A stretch of 64,000 nucleotides of DNA from Trichomonas vaginalis G3 (Eukaryota; Parabasalia; Trichomonadida; Trichomonadidae), in contig NC_067206.1 of NCBI RefSeq assembly GCF_026262505.1, positions 31,697,896 through 31,761,895 on the forward strand. The letters run 5' to 3'. Numbering within the stretch: the first letter of the stretch is position 1; every line of letters begins with the position of its first letter. Below are positions 17,836 to 27,686 of this stretch, piece after piece. The translations under genes were made by a program, and so were the position numbers. The notes beneath the pieces are model-generated. The model was not told where the DNA came from and did no database searches. It worked only from the letters and a program-made list of their open reading frames with translations.

Positions 17836-18351
17836 TCATTGCTTTATAACTCTCTTCCTTGGTTTCTTTTTAGTTGCTTTCTTCACGTCTGTCTCCAACT
17901 TGACTGTCTTTCTTCTTCGTCCGTAATGATACCAGTTACTTCCACCAGTCAATGGGTCAAATGGTCTTTCGTAAGGGTTTCCATACATTCCATAGGGACC
18001 ATACGGAAGAACTACTGGTGGAGGAAGAGTTCCATCGACTCTATTTAAATGCATTGTTTCACCTTTCATCTGGTCATTAAAGTCTTTTGCATGTTTTGCA
18101 AACTCATCGTCCTTTCCTAAAGCATTTTCTGACTCAGTCGCAACCAAATTGGATGTTTTATTTATGAGCCCTATTTTATTTAATCTTAACTTCTTTGCAA
18201 CCCAGCCTCCAATCTTCCCTTTATTTGCATCTAATGTCTTCGAAACCCTTCCTCCACTCATTTTATTTACTGCGTCATAAGCTCCAAGTGCTTTTGCTCC
18301 AAATGCTAATGCTTTTGTTCCCATTGCGCCTAAAGCTGCCCAAGCTACCAT
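17836..18351 (-). CDS. Minor-capsid-like Gly/Ala-rich protein, basic tail
   Basis: A 171-residue protein. The N-terminus (MVAWAALGAMGTKALAFGAK) is a Gly/Ala-rich amphipathic helix, the middle holds PPPVVLPYGPYGMYGNPYER, and the C-terminus is strongly basic (KKATKKKPRKRVIKQ). The pattern of a membrane-active helix plus a basic tail resembles internal virion proteins of adenovirus-like viruses; this is resemblance of type only. It starts one base before the next minus-strand gene ends, so the two genes are packed without spacer. Confidence 0.6.
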   Translation of the reverse strand: MVAWAALGAMGTKALAFGAKALGAYDAVNKMSGGRVSKTLDANKGKIGGWVAKKLRLNKIGLINKTSNLVATESENALGKDDEFAKHAKDFNDQMKGETMHLNRVDGTLPPPVVLPYGPYGMYGNPYERPFDPLTGGSNWYHYGRRRKTVKLETDVKKATKKKPRKRVIKQ

Positions 18352-18576
18352 TTACACCATATTAAAATCATCTCTCTTCAATATTATCTCATAAAAGTTC
18401 TCGTTACTGGAGAAAGTCAATGAAACATAAACGTTCTCACGGGCTTCGCCCTCACCGCTTTGCGGTCTATCTAACTTCTTTCTTATCTCATCTATACGCT
18501 TCAAAATGTCTGAACAATTGCTAACATCTTCTACAACAGTTATTTCATCATGAATGACCTTCAAGAACAAGCTCAT
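18352..18576 (-). CDS. Small hypothetical protein carrying a GC double-hairpin insert
   Basis: A 74-residue protein (MSLFLKVIHDEITVVEDVSN). The peptide DRPQSGEGEAREN in its middle is encoded by two perfect GC hairpins (18441-18465) unlike the rest of the gene. It is packed between two minus-strand genes. No family is recognised. Confidence 0.55.
   Translation of the reverse strand: MSLFLKVIHDEITVVEDVSNCSDILKRIDEIRKKLDRPQSGEGEARENVYVSLTFSSNENFYEIILKRDDFNMV
18441..18465 (-). repeat. GC double hairpin 1
   Basis: GGGC-TTC-GCCC (18441-18451) and CCGC-TTT-GCGG (18455-18465), separated by three bases. On the coding strand the order is stem-AAA-stem, GA, stem-GAA-stem. Confidence 0.85.
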
Positions 18577-19458
18577 TTAATATGCAATTAAAATCATCTC
18601 AATAATGAGTCCATCCTTTCCATCTTTAGGTAGCACAACATCTTTCATTGAAGAAGGTTCGACAAGTCTTATATTAAACTTACTGACAAAGTTTGTTATA
18701 CTATAATGCTTCGGTGGCGAATACATGTAGTTTGAAAGACATAATATAGATTCTTCAGCAAATTCACTTATACTGGATTTTATAACAATGTTCTCACGAG
18801 ACCAAATACCACCAATTGACAATCTTGTAAGCAATCCTGCTGAACCTTCTACTGTAAACATCGATGGTAACATTCCACGAAGGTCATCTATTGACATCGT
18901 TGAGTCACTGAATTTAAATATTTTCTTAAAGCAATCGTCATTATCTAACCATGCAATAGCTTTGAAGTTTTCATTCGAATATACATCTGCTTCATTAAAT
19001 GTAAAACCTGACTTCTTTGCAGAGATGACTTTAAAATCTATTGCATTTGTTTCAAAATTATATACTATGGTAACTTCTGAAGGTAATGGATGCCCTTCCG
19101 CAGTAAGTTGTTCTCTCACTACCGTTTGAAGCTTTGTGTTAAAAACTTTCATGTCATCTCCTGTGTCTAGGTTCACATACACAGCAATGGGAAAACTATC
19201 TTGCTTCTTTGTTTCATCATTATACCTCAAAACATTAAAGTTCTTCAATAATATTGTCCTTCCTGCTGGAATACTTCGAACCTGTCTGATTTCAATAGCT
19301 TTCTCACCTCCTACATACTCTACCCAGTGTCTTGGATATTCATAAGTATACTGACTTTCTTGAATTTTGGTTGGTTTCATCATAACATGTTCATAGTATA
19401 TCTTTATACTCTTGTCAGTTAGACTCGGTGCTATGTTCTGAATATTTCTGACTTGCAT
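18577..19458 (-). CDS. Putative minor capsid protein, family A copy 3 (inner)
   Basis: About 293 residues from the ATG ending at 19458 (MQVRNIQNIAPSLTDKSIKI). I prefer this start because the longer frame runs over the divergent ATPase promoter. The segment YTYEYPRHWVEYVGGEKAIE, followed by IRQV, matches the N-terminal block of the 5133 and 12601 proteins, and the ILCLSNYMYSPPKHY block matches their NSFLCL...YEPP region. A jelly-roll penton or minor capsid role is inferred. The frame looks whole. Confidence 0.6.
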   Translation of the reverse strand: MQVRNIQNIAPSLTDKSIKIYYEHVMMKPTKIQESQYTYEYPRHWVEYVGGEKAIEIRQVRSIPAGRTILLKNFNVLRYNDETKKQDSFPIAVYVNLDTGDDMKVFNTKLQTVVREQLTAEGHPLPSEVTIVYNFETNAIDFKVISAKKSGFTFNEADVYSNENFKAIAWLDNDDCFKKIFKFSDSTMSIDDLRGMLPSMFTVEGSAGLLTRLSIGGIWSRENIVIKSSISEFAEESILCLSNYMYSPPKHYSITNFVSKFNIRLVEPSSMKDVVLPKDGKDGLIIEMILIAY

Positions 19459-19474
19459 TTTTAATGGAGATAAA

Positions 19475-20362
19475 ATGAAGCATTTAATACATGACGTAGA
19501 TGAAGACATGAATGAAACTACAGACAAACTTAACTCTTCTCTCATTCTTCCTTTCAGCAAAGATTATGAATTCTGTTCAAATGGTGTGTATTTCTATTGT
19601 GGAAAGATGGGTTCAGGTAAGACATTTAACCTCATTCGTCATATACTCATAACAGAGCGTTTAGGTCAAGATTCATATTATGACCAAATCATTATATCAG
19701 CAACTTCAGACTCTATGGATTCAACAGCGAAAACATTTATGTCAAAAGTTCAAGCCTCTGTCGTTAAAGTTCCAGACAGTGAACTCATTGAATTTCTTCA
19801 ACGTTACGTTCGACGTAAGAGGAAATATTATGCCATCGTTGAATTTATACAGTCAGGAATGCAAAAGACTTCAGAAGAGATGGAAAGAATTATTGACAAA
19901 CACCACTTACGTCAATACTCAGGAGTTTACGATATGAAACGACTGACAAACTACATTCTATCAAAACTTTCAAAATACCCCTTCAAAAAGTATCCTTCAA
20001 ATACTCTGCTCGTTTGCGACGACTTCGCCGGAAAAGGTTTAGTGTCAAAGCCTGACTCACCATTAGCTAACATCATTACTAAAGTCAGACATTACCACTT
20101 AACTGTAGCAATACTTATGCAAACATGGCGTTTCCTTGCTTTAAACATAAAACGTCTCATAACTGACTTCGTTATCTTTCAAGGTTTCTCACGCTATGAC
20201 ATTGAACTCATTTGGAAACAGTCAGGTATAACATTACCTTTTGAAGAAATTTGGGAAGCATATAAGTCTCTCATCTCTCCTCGTTCATACCTTGAGATTC
20301 ATATCATGACTAATACCATTAAAGTCAAAAACATTCCATGGGAACGACCAACATTGTTTTAA
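19475..20362 (+). CDS. Packaging ATPase (HerA/FtsK-like, A32-type), inner Maverick
   Basis: A 295-residue P-loop ATPase. Walker A is CGKMGSGKTFNL (about residues 42-53) and Walker B is TLLVCDDFAGKG (about 175-186). A conserved TKVRHYHLTVAILMQTWRFL region follows, with a polar residue in the sensor position. The family pumps genomic DNA into capsids in Polintons, virophages and NCLDVs. The outer homologue is at 51056-51931. The frame looks whole and is divergent from the minor capsid gene with a 16-base gap. Confidence 0.88.
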   Translation: MKHLIHDVDEDMNETTDKLNSSLILPFSKDYEFCSNGVYFYCGKMGSGKTFNLIRHILITERLGQDSYYDQIIISATSDSMDSTAKTFMSKVQASVVKVPDSELIEFLQRYVRRKRKYYAIVEFIQSGMQKTSEEMERIIDKHHLRQYSGVYDMKRLTNYILSKLSKYPFKKYPSNTLLVCDDFAGKGLVSKPDSPLANIITKVRHYHLTVAILMQTWRFLALNIKRLITDFVIFQGFSRYDIELIWKQSGITLPFEEIWEAYKSLISPRSYLEIHIMTNTIKVKNIPWERPTLF

Positions 20363-20766
20363 AGTTTAACCTTCAATTGACTGATGGTAAACAAATTCCA
20401 TGCATCTCTGTCGCCATTTCTGTTAATATTTTTGCTGTCATTCATATCATCCACTTCTCCATCCGTTAGCTTTTGAGGATATGCGTTAGAATAGCTGTTC
20501 TTAAATGAAGGCTTTTCACCTTTGAGAGCATAAACTCTATAACTTTCTGCATACTTTATGTTTGAACCTCCTGAGCCATCATTGACATAAATTTTTATAG
20601 GCTTCCACCCTTTGTTCATGTTCCTGCTTCTTCCCTTAGCTCTTTTGTTCAGTAGTTCTACATCTTTATACACAGCACCTGTCTCAGTGAATTCAACAAT
20701 ATTTTCATTCGTTAGCTTTACATTCAAACCCTTGTCGAGTATATTGTTCATTTCATACATATAAAA
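20359..20766 (-). CDS. Hypothetical protein of inner Maverick
   Basis: A protein of about 135 residues if started at the ATG near 20760 (MYEMNNILDKGLNVKLTNEN). The C-terminal half is polar (YPQKLTDGEVDDMNDSKNIN). It is convergent with the ATPase, overlapping by four bases. No family is recognised and I see no counterpart in the outer element. Confidence 0.5.
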   Translation of the reverse strand, partial: FYMYEMNNILDKGLNVKLTNENIVEFTETGAVYKDVELLNKRAKGRSRNMNKGWKPIKIYVNDGSGGSNIKYAESYRVYALKGEKPSFKNSYSNAYPQKLTDGEVDDMNDSKNINRNGDRDAWNLFTISQLKVKL

Positions 20767-20785
20767 GGTTTTTATTCTATATGAA

Positions 20786-21401
20786 ATGAGAAGCAAATCC
20801 ATCTTAGCTGGTGCCGTTAATGTTCCAATTGAACCAACATCAAATGTGACTACTCACGAACGACAACAATATTGTCATAAAGAACTATAGTTCGGAGTGT
20901 TTGAAAGAAAAAGAACCAGAACTGAAATCCGTGAATTTAAACTCAGCTTCAAACGCTAACGCTACATCAGATGTTAAGTTAGAGTATCCACCACTGGACC
21001 AAATTCTTTCAAGAGAAGCCAACGACAACCCTTACACAAATGTTCAAACAAATCCTTCAGATAACGTAGACCATTACCTTCTTCAGTTATACCAAACAAT
21101 TTTACTCAAAGACGATAAGAAGCTTTTGACAAATCTTATAAGCAAGAACCAAATAATTCTAACAAAGGAGGACCTTGAAAATGTTATATCACGAATAACA
21201 GGGAAACAATGTGTCATTGACTATCTCGACCCTGAAATCGAATGCTGTGGTCAAACGCCACCATTCATGAAAATAGGTAACATCCGCATCATTGAAACAC
21301 CAGGAACTACAGGAGTTGAGTTTAAGTATAAATATTCGAACGAGTATACAAAACTTTCAACAGAATATAAGCTTTGTTTGAAATATGTTTTAGTAAATTA
21401 A
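20786..21401 (+). pseudogene. Conserved Maverick protein of unknown function, inner copy, broken
   Basis: The gene begins MRSKSILAGAVNVPIEPTSN after a GGTTTTTATTC box. Its later part has the block EIECCGQTPPFMKIGNIRI and a TGVEFKYKYSNEYTKLS region. The outer homologue at 54927-55537 has EPDISCCGVSYNVIDKIYVM. The Cys pair and surrounding beta pattern are the conserved core. It looks broken, with about one break. The function is unknown; it sits beside the putative penton-like gene in both elements. Confidence 0.55.
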
Positions 21402-21667
21402 AGCAATTTGTAATATCTATCCAAAACTTCTTCAACAGTATCGAACTCATCTTCATAATGCAAACCTAATCTTATTGACTTGGTGCAGTTTTCACTAACA
21501 CAATATAGCGCTTTGCGCTCGGCGCCTTTGACGCCTTTTTCTGTTCTCTTGACTGACATAACTAACTCATTTGTTTCATCAAACAGCAACAACCAAAGTT
21601 CATGACCTAATACATAACATTCATACTTTATATTTTTAGCTCTGAGTTCTCTTGTAAGCTGTTGCAT
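21398..21667 (-). CDS. Small hypothetical protein with GC double-hairpin insert
   Basis: An 89-residue protein (MQQLTRELRAKNIKYECYVL) ending in DTVEEVLDRYYKLL. The peptide EKGVKGAERKALY in its middle is encoded by the hairpins at 21507-21535. Its end overlaps the upstream plus-strand gene by four bases. No family is recognised. Confidence 0.55.
   Translation of the reverse strand: MQQLTRELRAKNIKYECYVLGHELWLLLFDETNELVMSVKRTEKGVKGAERKALYCVSENCTKSIRLGLHYEDEFDTVEEVLDRYYKLL
21507..21535 (-). repeat. GC double hairpin 2
   Basis: AGCGC-TTT-GCGCT (21507-21519, perfect) and GGCGCC-TTT-GACGCC (21521-21535, one mismatch), one base apart. It lies in frame in the 21398 gene. Confidence 0.82.
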
Positions 21668-22403
21668 TTAATATTTTCTAAAAAGTCAACTTCAACAGTC
21701 ATTCGCACTGGTGCCTTCAGTTCTACAGGCTCTCCTTGAAAGTCAACAAGTCTGAATTGCATGTCTTTCAAATTATGAGGACTAATGCGAACCCATTTAC
21801 CTAAATGAGTTACTATGACAGGAACGTTTGGAATGAACATTGAATTGACTGCATAACAGAAGGATTTATATTCTACTGAACCTTTACTATTAACTCCTGA
21901 AATACCTGTGACATTAGCTATTTTGACTCAACGTATAAACAATTACCATAACATACGTATGGAACAGATTTCATCTCAATCGTTTTGTCAACACTTTTCA
22001 AAGGACATGTCATATGGTATGCTCCCAGAAGCAATTGAACTCTATGACTCATTCGTGTTATCTTAAACTCCTTCGCATAACTGAACTTCAAAACTCCTGC
22101 AATAAGTTTAACATTCATTAAGTTTTCTTCGTTCTCCTTGTTTATTGTAGTATTTATGAGCGCATTTAACACTCCAGCTAATGTTTCCATCTTATATTCT
22201 ACATTATTGTGAAATCTTATTTCGTGCTTCTTTCCATCTATTTCAAGCTCCATGAAATCTGTTTCATCTGTTATAACGAATGAAGCGATAGTATTGAAGT
22301 CAACAACTCTGAAAGCAAGCGCTTCATTCTGAAGACCTAAGTTTGTTTGTAGCTTTACTGTCCCGTATTCGTTTGGGTCTGTACTTTGCAAATAGAACAA
22401 CAT
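21628..22403 (-). pseudogene. Putative penton-like / minor capsid protein, family B, inner copy, broken
   Basis: The gene starts at the ATG ending at 22403 (MLFYLQSTDPNEYGTVKLQT), next to and divergent from the fibre gene. The beta-rich N-terminal part aligns with the outer gene at 54149-54942 (VYTITTKNPESYNSITTNLQ). The far end (MQFRLVDFQGEPVELKAPVR) aligns with its ITLTLVDANFVPVKL end. It looks broken, with about one break. Placement beside fibre genes makes a penton-base-like role attractive, but this is inference. Confidence 0.5.
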
Positions 22404-23007
22404 TTTATTCTCATTAAAATATGAGTATTGCTGCATATGCGTATGAAGCTGACAGAGCTAAACGTTTATATTTTGGTCAATACTCTCTCACACTTACTGA
22501 CAAATATATTGTTATTTCTGATGGAAATACCGAGAAATACATAACATGGAAGGACTATGAAAAGTTTGACCCTATTTTAACTCCATGCACTATGCCATTC
22601 ATTGTAAATGGTGAAGTTGTCATGAAGAACGACACAACTGTTTATAGGTCTGTATATGAAGCGTTAGAATATATGTTGAATTATAATCCCGAAAGATTTG
22701 ACCCAAGCACTACGTCATGTACAATGCCTTTTATTAAGGATGGTGAAATCGTAAGAGTTCCGAATTCAACGGTTTACACAGCTGTTCAAAACAGTTTACA
22801 AAACATTTTAGCGAATATCTTTAATTCAGAAACTACAGAAATAAAATTACCATATATAACAGATGCTAAAGAAATTAAATCAAAAACGACAACATTATTT
22901 ACGTCACTTAATGATTTAATGACTTATATCATTAATATTCCTGCACCAACTACAGCATTTGATCCAAACTCGACGGTTTGCAGTGTACCTTTCATAAAGT
23001 CGCAAAC

Positions 23008-23060
23008 GGACTCTTTGAGTCCTGAAGGTCTTTCAGACCGAAGCGACCAGGGCGAAGCCC
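23008..23060 (+). repeat. GC hairpin cluster 3 in fibre gene (three hairpins)
   Basis: GGACTC-TTT-GAGTCC (23008-23022), GGTCT-TTC-AGACC (23027-23039) and GGGC-GAA-GCCC (23050-23060). All stems are perfect and none shares sequence with its neighbour. Encodes TDSLSPEGLSDRSDQGEAHD in frame. Confidence 0.87.
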
Positions 23061-23736
23061 ATGACAGTTCATTAATTGTTTTAAGGGATTCAACAGTTAA
23101 TGAATCATTAAAGGCGTCATTAATGAAAATCATTGATTTTAATTCATTCACGAATACATATAATTCATTCATTAATGTTTCATATGCTTCTAAAGAAGGT
23201 GAGCCAAAAACTATCGATAAAGCGGTGTATGAAATAAAAGCATCAACGACGAAATTGAATTCGTTAACTTTTGACGGTGATAGTTTCGTTAATGACATAA
23301 CATCGGGGAAAACAATTTTAACGAAAGAATATTTAAAATCTCATGTTAGTGAGTTCGTTGAAATTGAAAAAGAAGGTGGAATTAAGTTCGATCCACTGAA
23401 TTTCATTTTCAGCTTAGCGAATGCGGGTGTTAGTTTCGCTGAATGGACAACTATACAGAGTGAAATAAATGCAATATGGACGTTTTTGGGGTCAAAAGCG
23501 GGAATGGGTGAGCTTGTAAATGCTGCAAGAACATTAGGTGAAACAGGAAATTTTGTAGATGGTTTTAAAAGACTTGTTTCAAATGTTTTAACAAACACAA
23601 AGAAATTATTTAGATATACCATACATAACGGACGGATTTTCGAACAGGTAGCAACAAACCCTCCGGTTATGGCTGCGTTGATGATGGTTAGAGATATAAA
23701 ACCACGTAACGACGGGAACGAAGAACATGAACAACA

Positions 23737-23767
23737 GAGCCCAACGGGCTCAGAGCCACATAGTGGC
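23737..23767 (+). repeat. GC double hairpin 4 in fibre gene
   Basis: GAGCCC-AAC-GGGCTC (23737-23751) and GCCAC-ATA-GTGGC (23755-23767), both perfect. Encodes QSPTGSEPHSGED in frame, in a polar stretch of the shaft. Confidence 0.85.
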
Positions 23768-25946
23768 GAGGATACTGGTCGGGTTATTCAAGACATTAAA
23801 AACGTGTATCCTGAAGTTATTGATTTATTTAGAGGAGTTAATGATTCAATTTCAAAACATTCTATAACCCTCGATGAAGAGAATAAATTAACAGATTATA
23901 TATTCGTCATTATTGCAGAATTAATGAAGAGAATAAATGAAAAAGGAATTGGTGATATCATTAATGTCAGCGATGTAATGATGAAAAGAAATTTTGACTC
24001 ATTATTTACAAAACCGAAAACAGAATATAGTCTTTATGACGTAATTACCGAATTAATGAAAAAGATTAATGATAATAAGAGTTCTGGCGGAAGAGTTGAA
24101 TTAGAAGTGAATGATGTTAATGAGAAATTAGCCGAAAAAGCAGATAAAAACCACGTTCATTATATAACTTCAGACGAACAGATTATAACGGACTACCATG
24201 GATATTTAACACGAAGTGATGAAGCGAAGACAAAAAATGTTAATGAAAGAAGATATAAATACATTCGTGCTAAAGGTTATGACATAAGCTGTACTGTACA
24301 GTATGACACAGGTAAAGCACCAGAAGCATTTAGTTATAACGATGAAATTTATGCCTCTACTTTCTCTGTTAATGGTGTATTAGTTGAACCAAGATTTATG
24401 TTAAGAGTTAAGGCAAAAATAACGTTTGAAGATGCTATTAAAAGTAAAGCTGACAAAGTTGAACTTGACGCAACGAACAAAGTTTTGAAATCTCATAAAC
24501 ACAACATCTCCGATATAAATGAACTTCAAACTTCTTTAGACAGTAAAGCTGACAAGAACCATACACATAAATCCTTCACTACTGTTAGAGCAGACGACAT
24601 AATATTGAACTTTGACCTTGGTTCAAGTGCACCATTAGAAAATCCAAGTACAAGCGTAAAAGATACTCTTAACAGTTTAGATAACAGTTGCAGGAACATT
24701 GAAAGTCATGCCAGAAACTTTGAAGCACATGAACTACCAGCAATGTTAGATAAGAAAGCAGACAAGAACCATACACATAAATCCTTCACAACTGTTGCTA
24801 TAGAAAGTATTGAAGGAACGGTTGAAGAAACTGGTGGGGATGCATTATATTGTAAACCTCCTAACTTTCCACAAGGTTTAACATCGGATGACGACATAAC
24901 GACGATGAGAAACATTAGATGTAAAGATGTTTATGTCATGAAGGATGAACATAATATTAAATTCACTGCTCAAGATTTATATGACAAGAAAGCAGACAAG
25001 AACCATACACATAAATCCTTCACTACTGTTAGAGCAGACGACATAATATTGAACTTTGACCTTGGTTCAAGTGCACCTTTAGAAATCCGAGTACAAGCGT
25101 AAAAGATACTCTTAACAATTTAGATAAGAGTTGCAGGAATACCGAAGATCATGCCAGAAACTTTGAAGCATATGAACTACCAGCAATGTTAGATAAGAAA
25201 GCGCAAAACTTATGTGGATGCAGAACTAACAAAGAAATTTTCGAAACCAGATACAATGACATTTACAACAGAAATTATAAATGGTGAACCAGCAACTCCA
25301 TTTGAATTTGTTAGAGGTCTTCAACCAGATACTTTTGAATTTTTCTTGGATAATTCTATTGAACTAACATTACATTATAAAAGTGGAACAAATGCAACAT
25401 TTCATCCGGGAGATACATTCCAAATGGTATTTAATGACATAAGTTCTTTAGAATATGTTTATAGAGTTATGAGCATATATGATTTAATATATCCTATAGG
25501 AGCTGTTTATACGTCTATGAATCCAATAAATCCAAACACTTTATTTGGTGGTAGATGGTATGAAATAGTTGACAGTTTTCCATTCTACACTAATACGCAG
25601 TCAATGAAGATGGGAGGTTCAAAGAAAATAGGTATTGAAAACCTTCCTTCACATATGCATAGGTTCAGTGGAAGAACATCTGTGGAAGGAAACCATTCAC
25701 ATTCAATAACAAAAAGAGGTTATACAAATCTTGCAGCGGGTTCGGATAGACAGGGAATGCATAGATATGATATCACAACTGACCCCAAAGATGTTAGCAC
25801 AGGTATTTTCTGTGGAACTGCAGGAAATCATACACATGTTGTAGCTGGTATTACAGACCCAGCAGGTAATGGAAAAGATTATATGCCTCCTTATATAACA
25901 ATGCACGCTTGGATACGAGTTGGTTAAAATCTTTAACTTTACATAA

Positions 25947-27031
25947 ATGAGCTTGAAAGAAGTATTCGAACAACATCCATGGAGGTCATTTAAGAAGTTC
26001 AATGAAGCTGCAAAGAGTTCGGGATTTACTAACAGAGCTGAAGTGAAAAGGTTCTTTGACAAAAATGTTGTACATCAAACAAAAATAAATCCTTACGACT
26101 ACTTTTTACCAATTTACTCCAACACTCCTGACGCATACCAATTTGACACTCTCATTCAAAGCAGAAAAGGAGGACATAAACCATTCCTCATCTTCATAAA
26201 TGTTAACACTCGTAAAGCATATGCGTATATAATGAGAAATAAAGGAACTCATGAAGTGTTAAGAGTTTTACAAAAGTTTGTAGCAGAACATAGCCCAAGT
26301 ATTTTAACATCAGACCAAGACGGTGCATACCTCAGCAACGAAATCACAGAATTTCTCATTAAGCATAACATAACTCACTACACTACTGAAGACCATAACC
26401 ATAACATACTCGGTATCATTAACCGCTTCATAAGACTCTCAGAGATTTAAATCAAGAGCGAGACTTTACCGAAGAAACAATGAAACATTTTCTCGAAGTA
26501 TATAATTCCTCAACACATTCTACAACAGGACATACACCAAATTCAATGACACAACAACAAGAAGAAAAGTATATACAAAAGAAACGAAGCCAAACACAAA
26601 ATATCAGAAATTCAACACAATTTACTCTCATTCCTGGTACAAAAGTTCGTGTAGTTCTTGACGACAAACCATTGACAAAGAAACGTTTAAGGTTAAGTCG
26701 AAATTATTATATCGTAGACTCTACGCAAGGTAATGGATATCTTATAAAAGCTGCTGACGACTCCATAGCATTTTACCCTCGACATAAATTAGTCGAAAGT
26801 AGTAATGGCAAACTTGCTGAAACCATTGACGAAGCAAAGCGAGGAGTGGTTATTGAAATACTTGACTATAACACAAACGATGACACTTATAAAGTAAGAT
26901 ATGAAGGAGGCGTTGAAGATGTTATACCATCTAAGAACTTGAGAGAATCTAAACCAACTCATCTGGGACCATTAGAGCGGGAGTACTGGAAAGATAAAAA
27001 CATGCCAGAAAGAATAAGAAAATTCTTCTAA
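25947..27031 (+). pseudogene. Integrase, inner Maverick, copy A, broken
   Basis: Near-identical to the copy at 34897-35982. Landmarks are YQFDTLIQSRKGGHKPFLIF, ILTSDQDGAYLSNE, EDHNHNILG and the C-terminal VRYEGGVEDVIPSKNLRES, an SH3/chromo-like end. It looks broken, with about one break. It follows the fibre gene by 19 bases on the same strand, unlike the convergent arrangement in the outer element. Confidence 0.82.
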
Positions 27032-27070
27032 ACTTTTTCGTTGGATGTAAATCAGACAAAAATATAATTT

Positions 27071-27119
27071 AGGTGAAGAGGTGAGATTTCACCTGTTTTC
27101 TCACCTCTTTTTTCACCTC
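27071..27119. repeat. AGGTGA palindromic block between convergent genes, copy A
   Basis: AGGTGAAGAGGTGAGATTTC with downstream ACCTGTTTTCTCACCTC and TTTTTTCACCT. The outer and inner arms pair into a long hairpin. It lies between the integrase stop and the stop of the 27113 gene. Confidence 0.85.
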
Positions 27120-27607
27120 TTGAACTTTTTATAACATTCGGTCATAACTTCATCAATTTCATTTAAATCACGATTTAAAAACTCATTGACTTCATCTTCA
27201 ACCGTGTCATCTTGTAATAAGAATATTTTCTTTAGTTTCATGTCAACATCCCGAACAGCACAAAGGATAAAATCATATTCATTTCTTCCGTTAAACATAC
27301 TTTTTCTTTCTCGTTCATCGTTAAATAAATTATTGAAAATATAAACAGCGGTGTAAAAGTTATGTACTGTGTTAAATGTTGAAGCTTCACCTATTTTAGA
27401 TTTTAGGATTCTTTTAGTAAGTAAATTGTTATCGTTCTTTCTCTTTTCCTTATCGTTCATGTCGAATCTGTCGAACCACATATCCTGTATTTCATCGAAT
27501 TTACGAACTATAGAATCCGTCATTTCCCTGGTTAATGAGGGGTAATCATTATTAATTTTTTCATATAATTTGTCCATATGATTTTCATCGACGTTTCCGG
27601 AAAGCAT
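27113..27607 (-). CDS. Hypothetical helical protein, copy A
   Basis: A 164-residue acidic, helical protein (MLSGNVDENHMDKLYEKINN). It contains DEIQDMWFDRFDMNDKEKRK and ends EIDEVMTECYKKFKR. Identical to the copy at 36063-36557. No family is recognised. It stands between the integrase and the CxxC gene, with an AGGTGA palindrome at each end. Confidence 0.6.
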   Translation of the reverse strand: MLSGNVDENHMDKLYEKINNDYPSLTREMTDSIVRKFDEIQDMWFDRFDMNDKEKRKNDNNLLTKRILKSKIGEASTFNTVHNFYTAVYIFNNLFNDERERKSMFNGRNEYDFILCAVRDVDMKLKKIFLLQDDTVEDEVNEFLNRDLNEIDEVMTECYKKFKR

Positions 27608-27631
27608 TTAATTAAAGCAAAAATATATTAT

Positions 27632-27680
27632 AGGTGAAGAGGTGAGATGTCACCCGTTTTCTCACCTGTTTTCTCACCCC
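27632..27680. repeat. AGGTGA palindromic block between two minus-strand genes, copy A
   Basis: AGGTGAAGAGGTGAGATGTC, then CACCCGTTTTCTCACCTG and TTTTCTCACCCC. It sits upstream of the 27113 gene and just downstream of the 27687 gene. The copy B equivalent is at 36583-36630. Confidence 0.85.
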
Positions 27681-27686
27681 AGTTTT

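Larger units (their letters stand above)
16953..17856 (+). repeat. Left terminal inverted repeat of inner Maverick
   Basis: About 0.9 kb, matched in reverse complement at 48175-49065. From outside inward it holds a GC-rich terminal block with a GTACGG/CCGTAC stem, a 12-bp tandem array, a whole 144-codon gene and an AGGTGA palindrome. It stops a few bases inside the 3' ends of the flanking unique genes (17836 and 47950). Confidence 0.9.
22421..25927 (+). pseudogene. Phage-tail-fibre-like protein, inner Maverick, broken
   Basis: A long fibre gene. The N-terminal region (MSIAAYAYEADRAKRLYFGQ) has repeated CTMPFI(V/K)-GE-V modules. A long helical and beta shaft follows, then repeated KADKNHTHKSFTTV units separated by D-x-LGSSAPLE segments. 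The C-terminal collar-type domain has LIYPIGAVYTSMNP, FGGRWYEIVDSFPF, GGSKKIGIENLPSHMH and a closing YMPPYITMHAWIRVG. That domain closely parallels the outer fibre (6000-7802), while shaft and N-terminus differ. It looks broken, with about one or two breaks. Two GC double-hairpin inserts lie in the shaft. Confidence 0.78.

Noticed and set aside
18577-19560. Longer N-terminus for the minor capsid gene up to 19560
   Set aside because: The extra part runs over the start and coding region of the divergent ATPase gene. The ATG ending at 19458 fits the family length.
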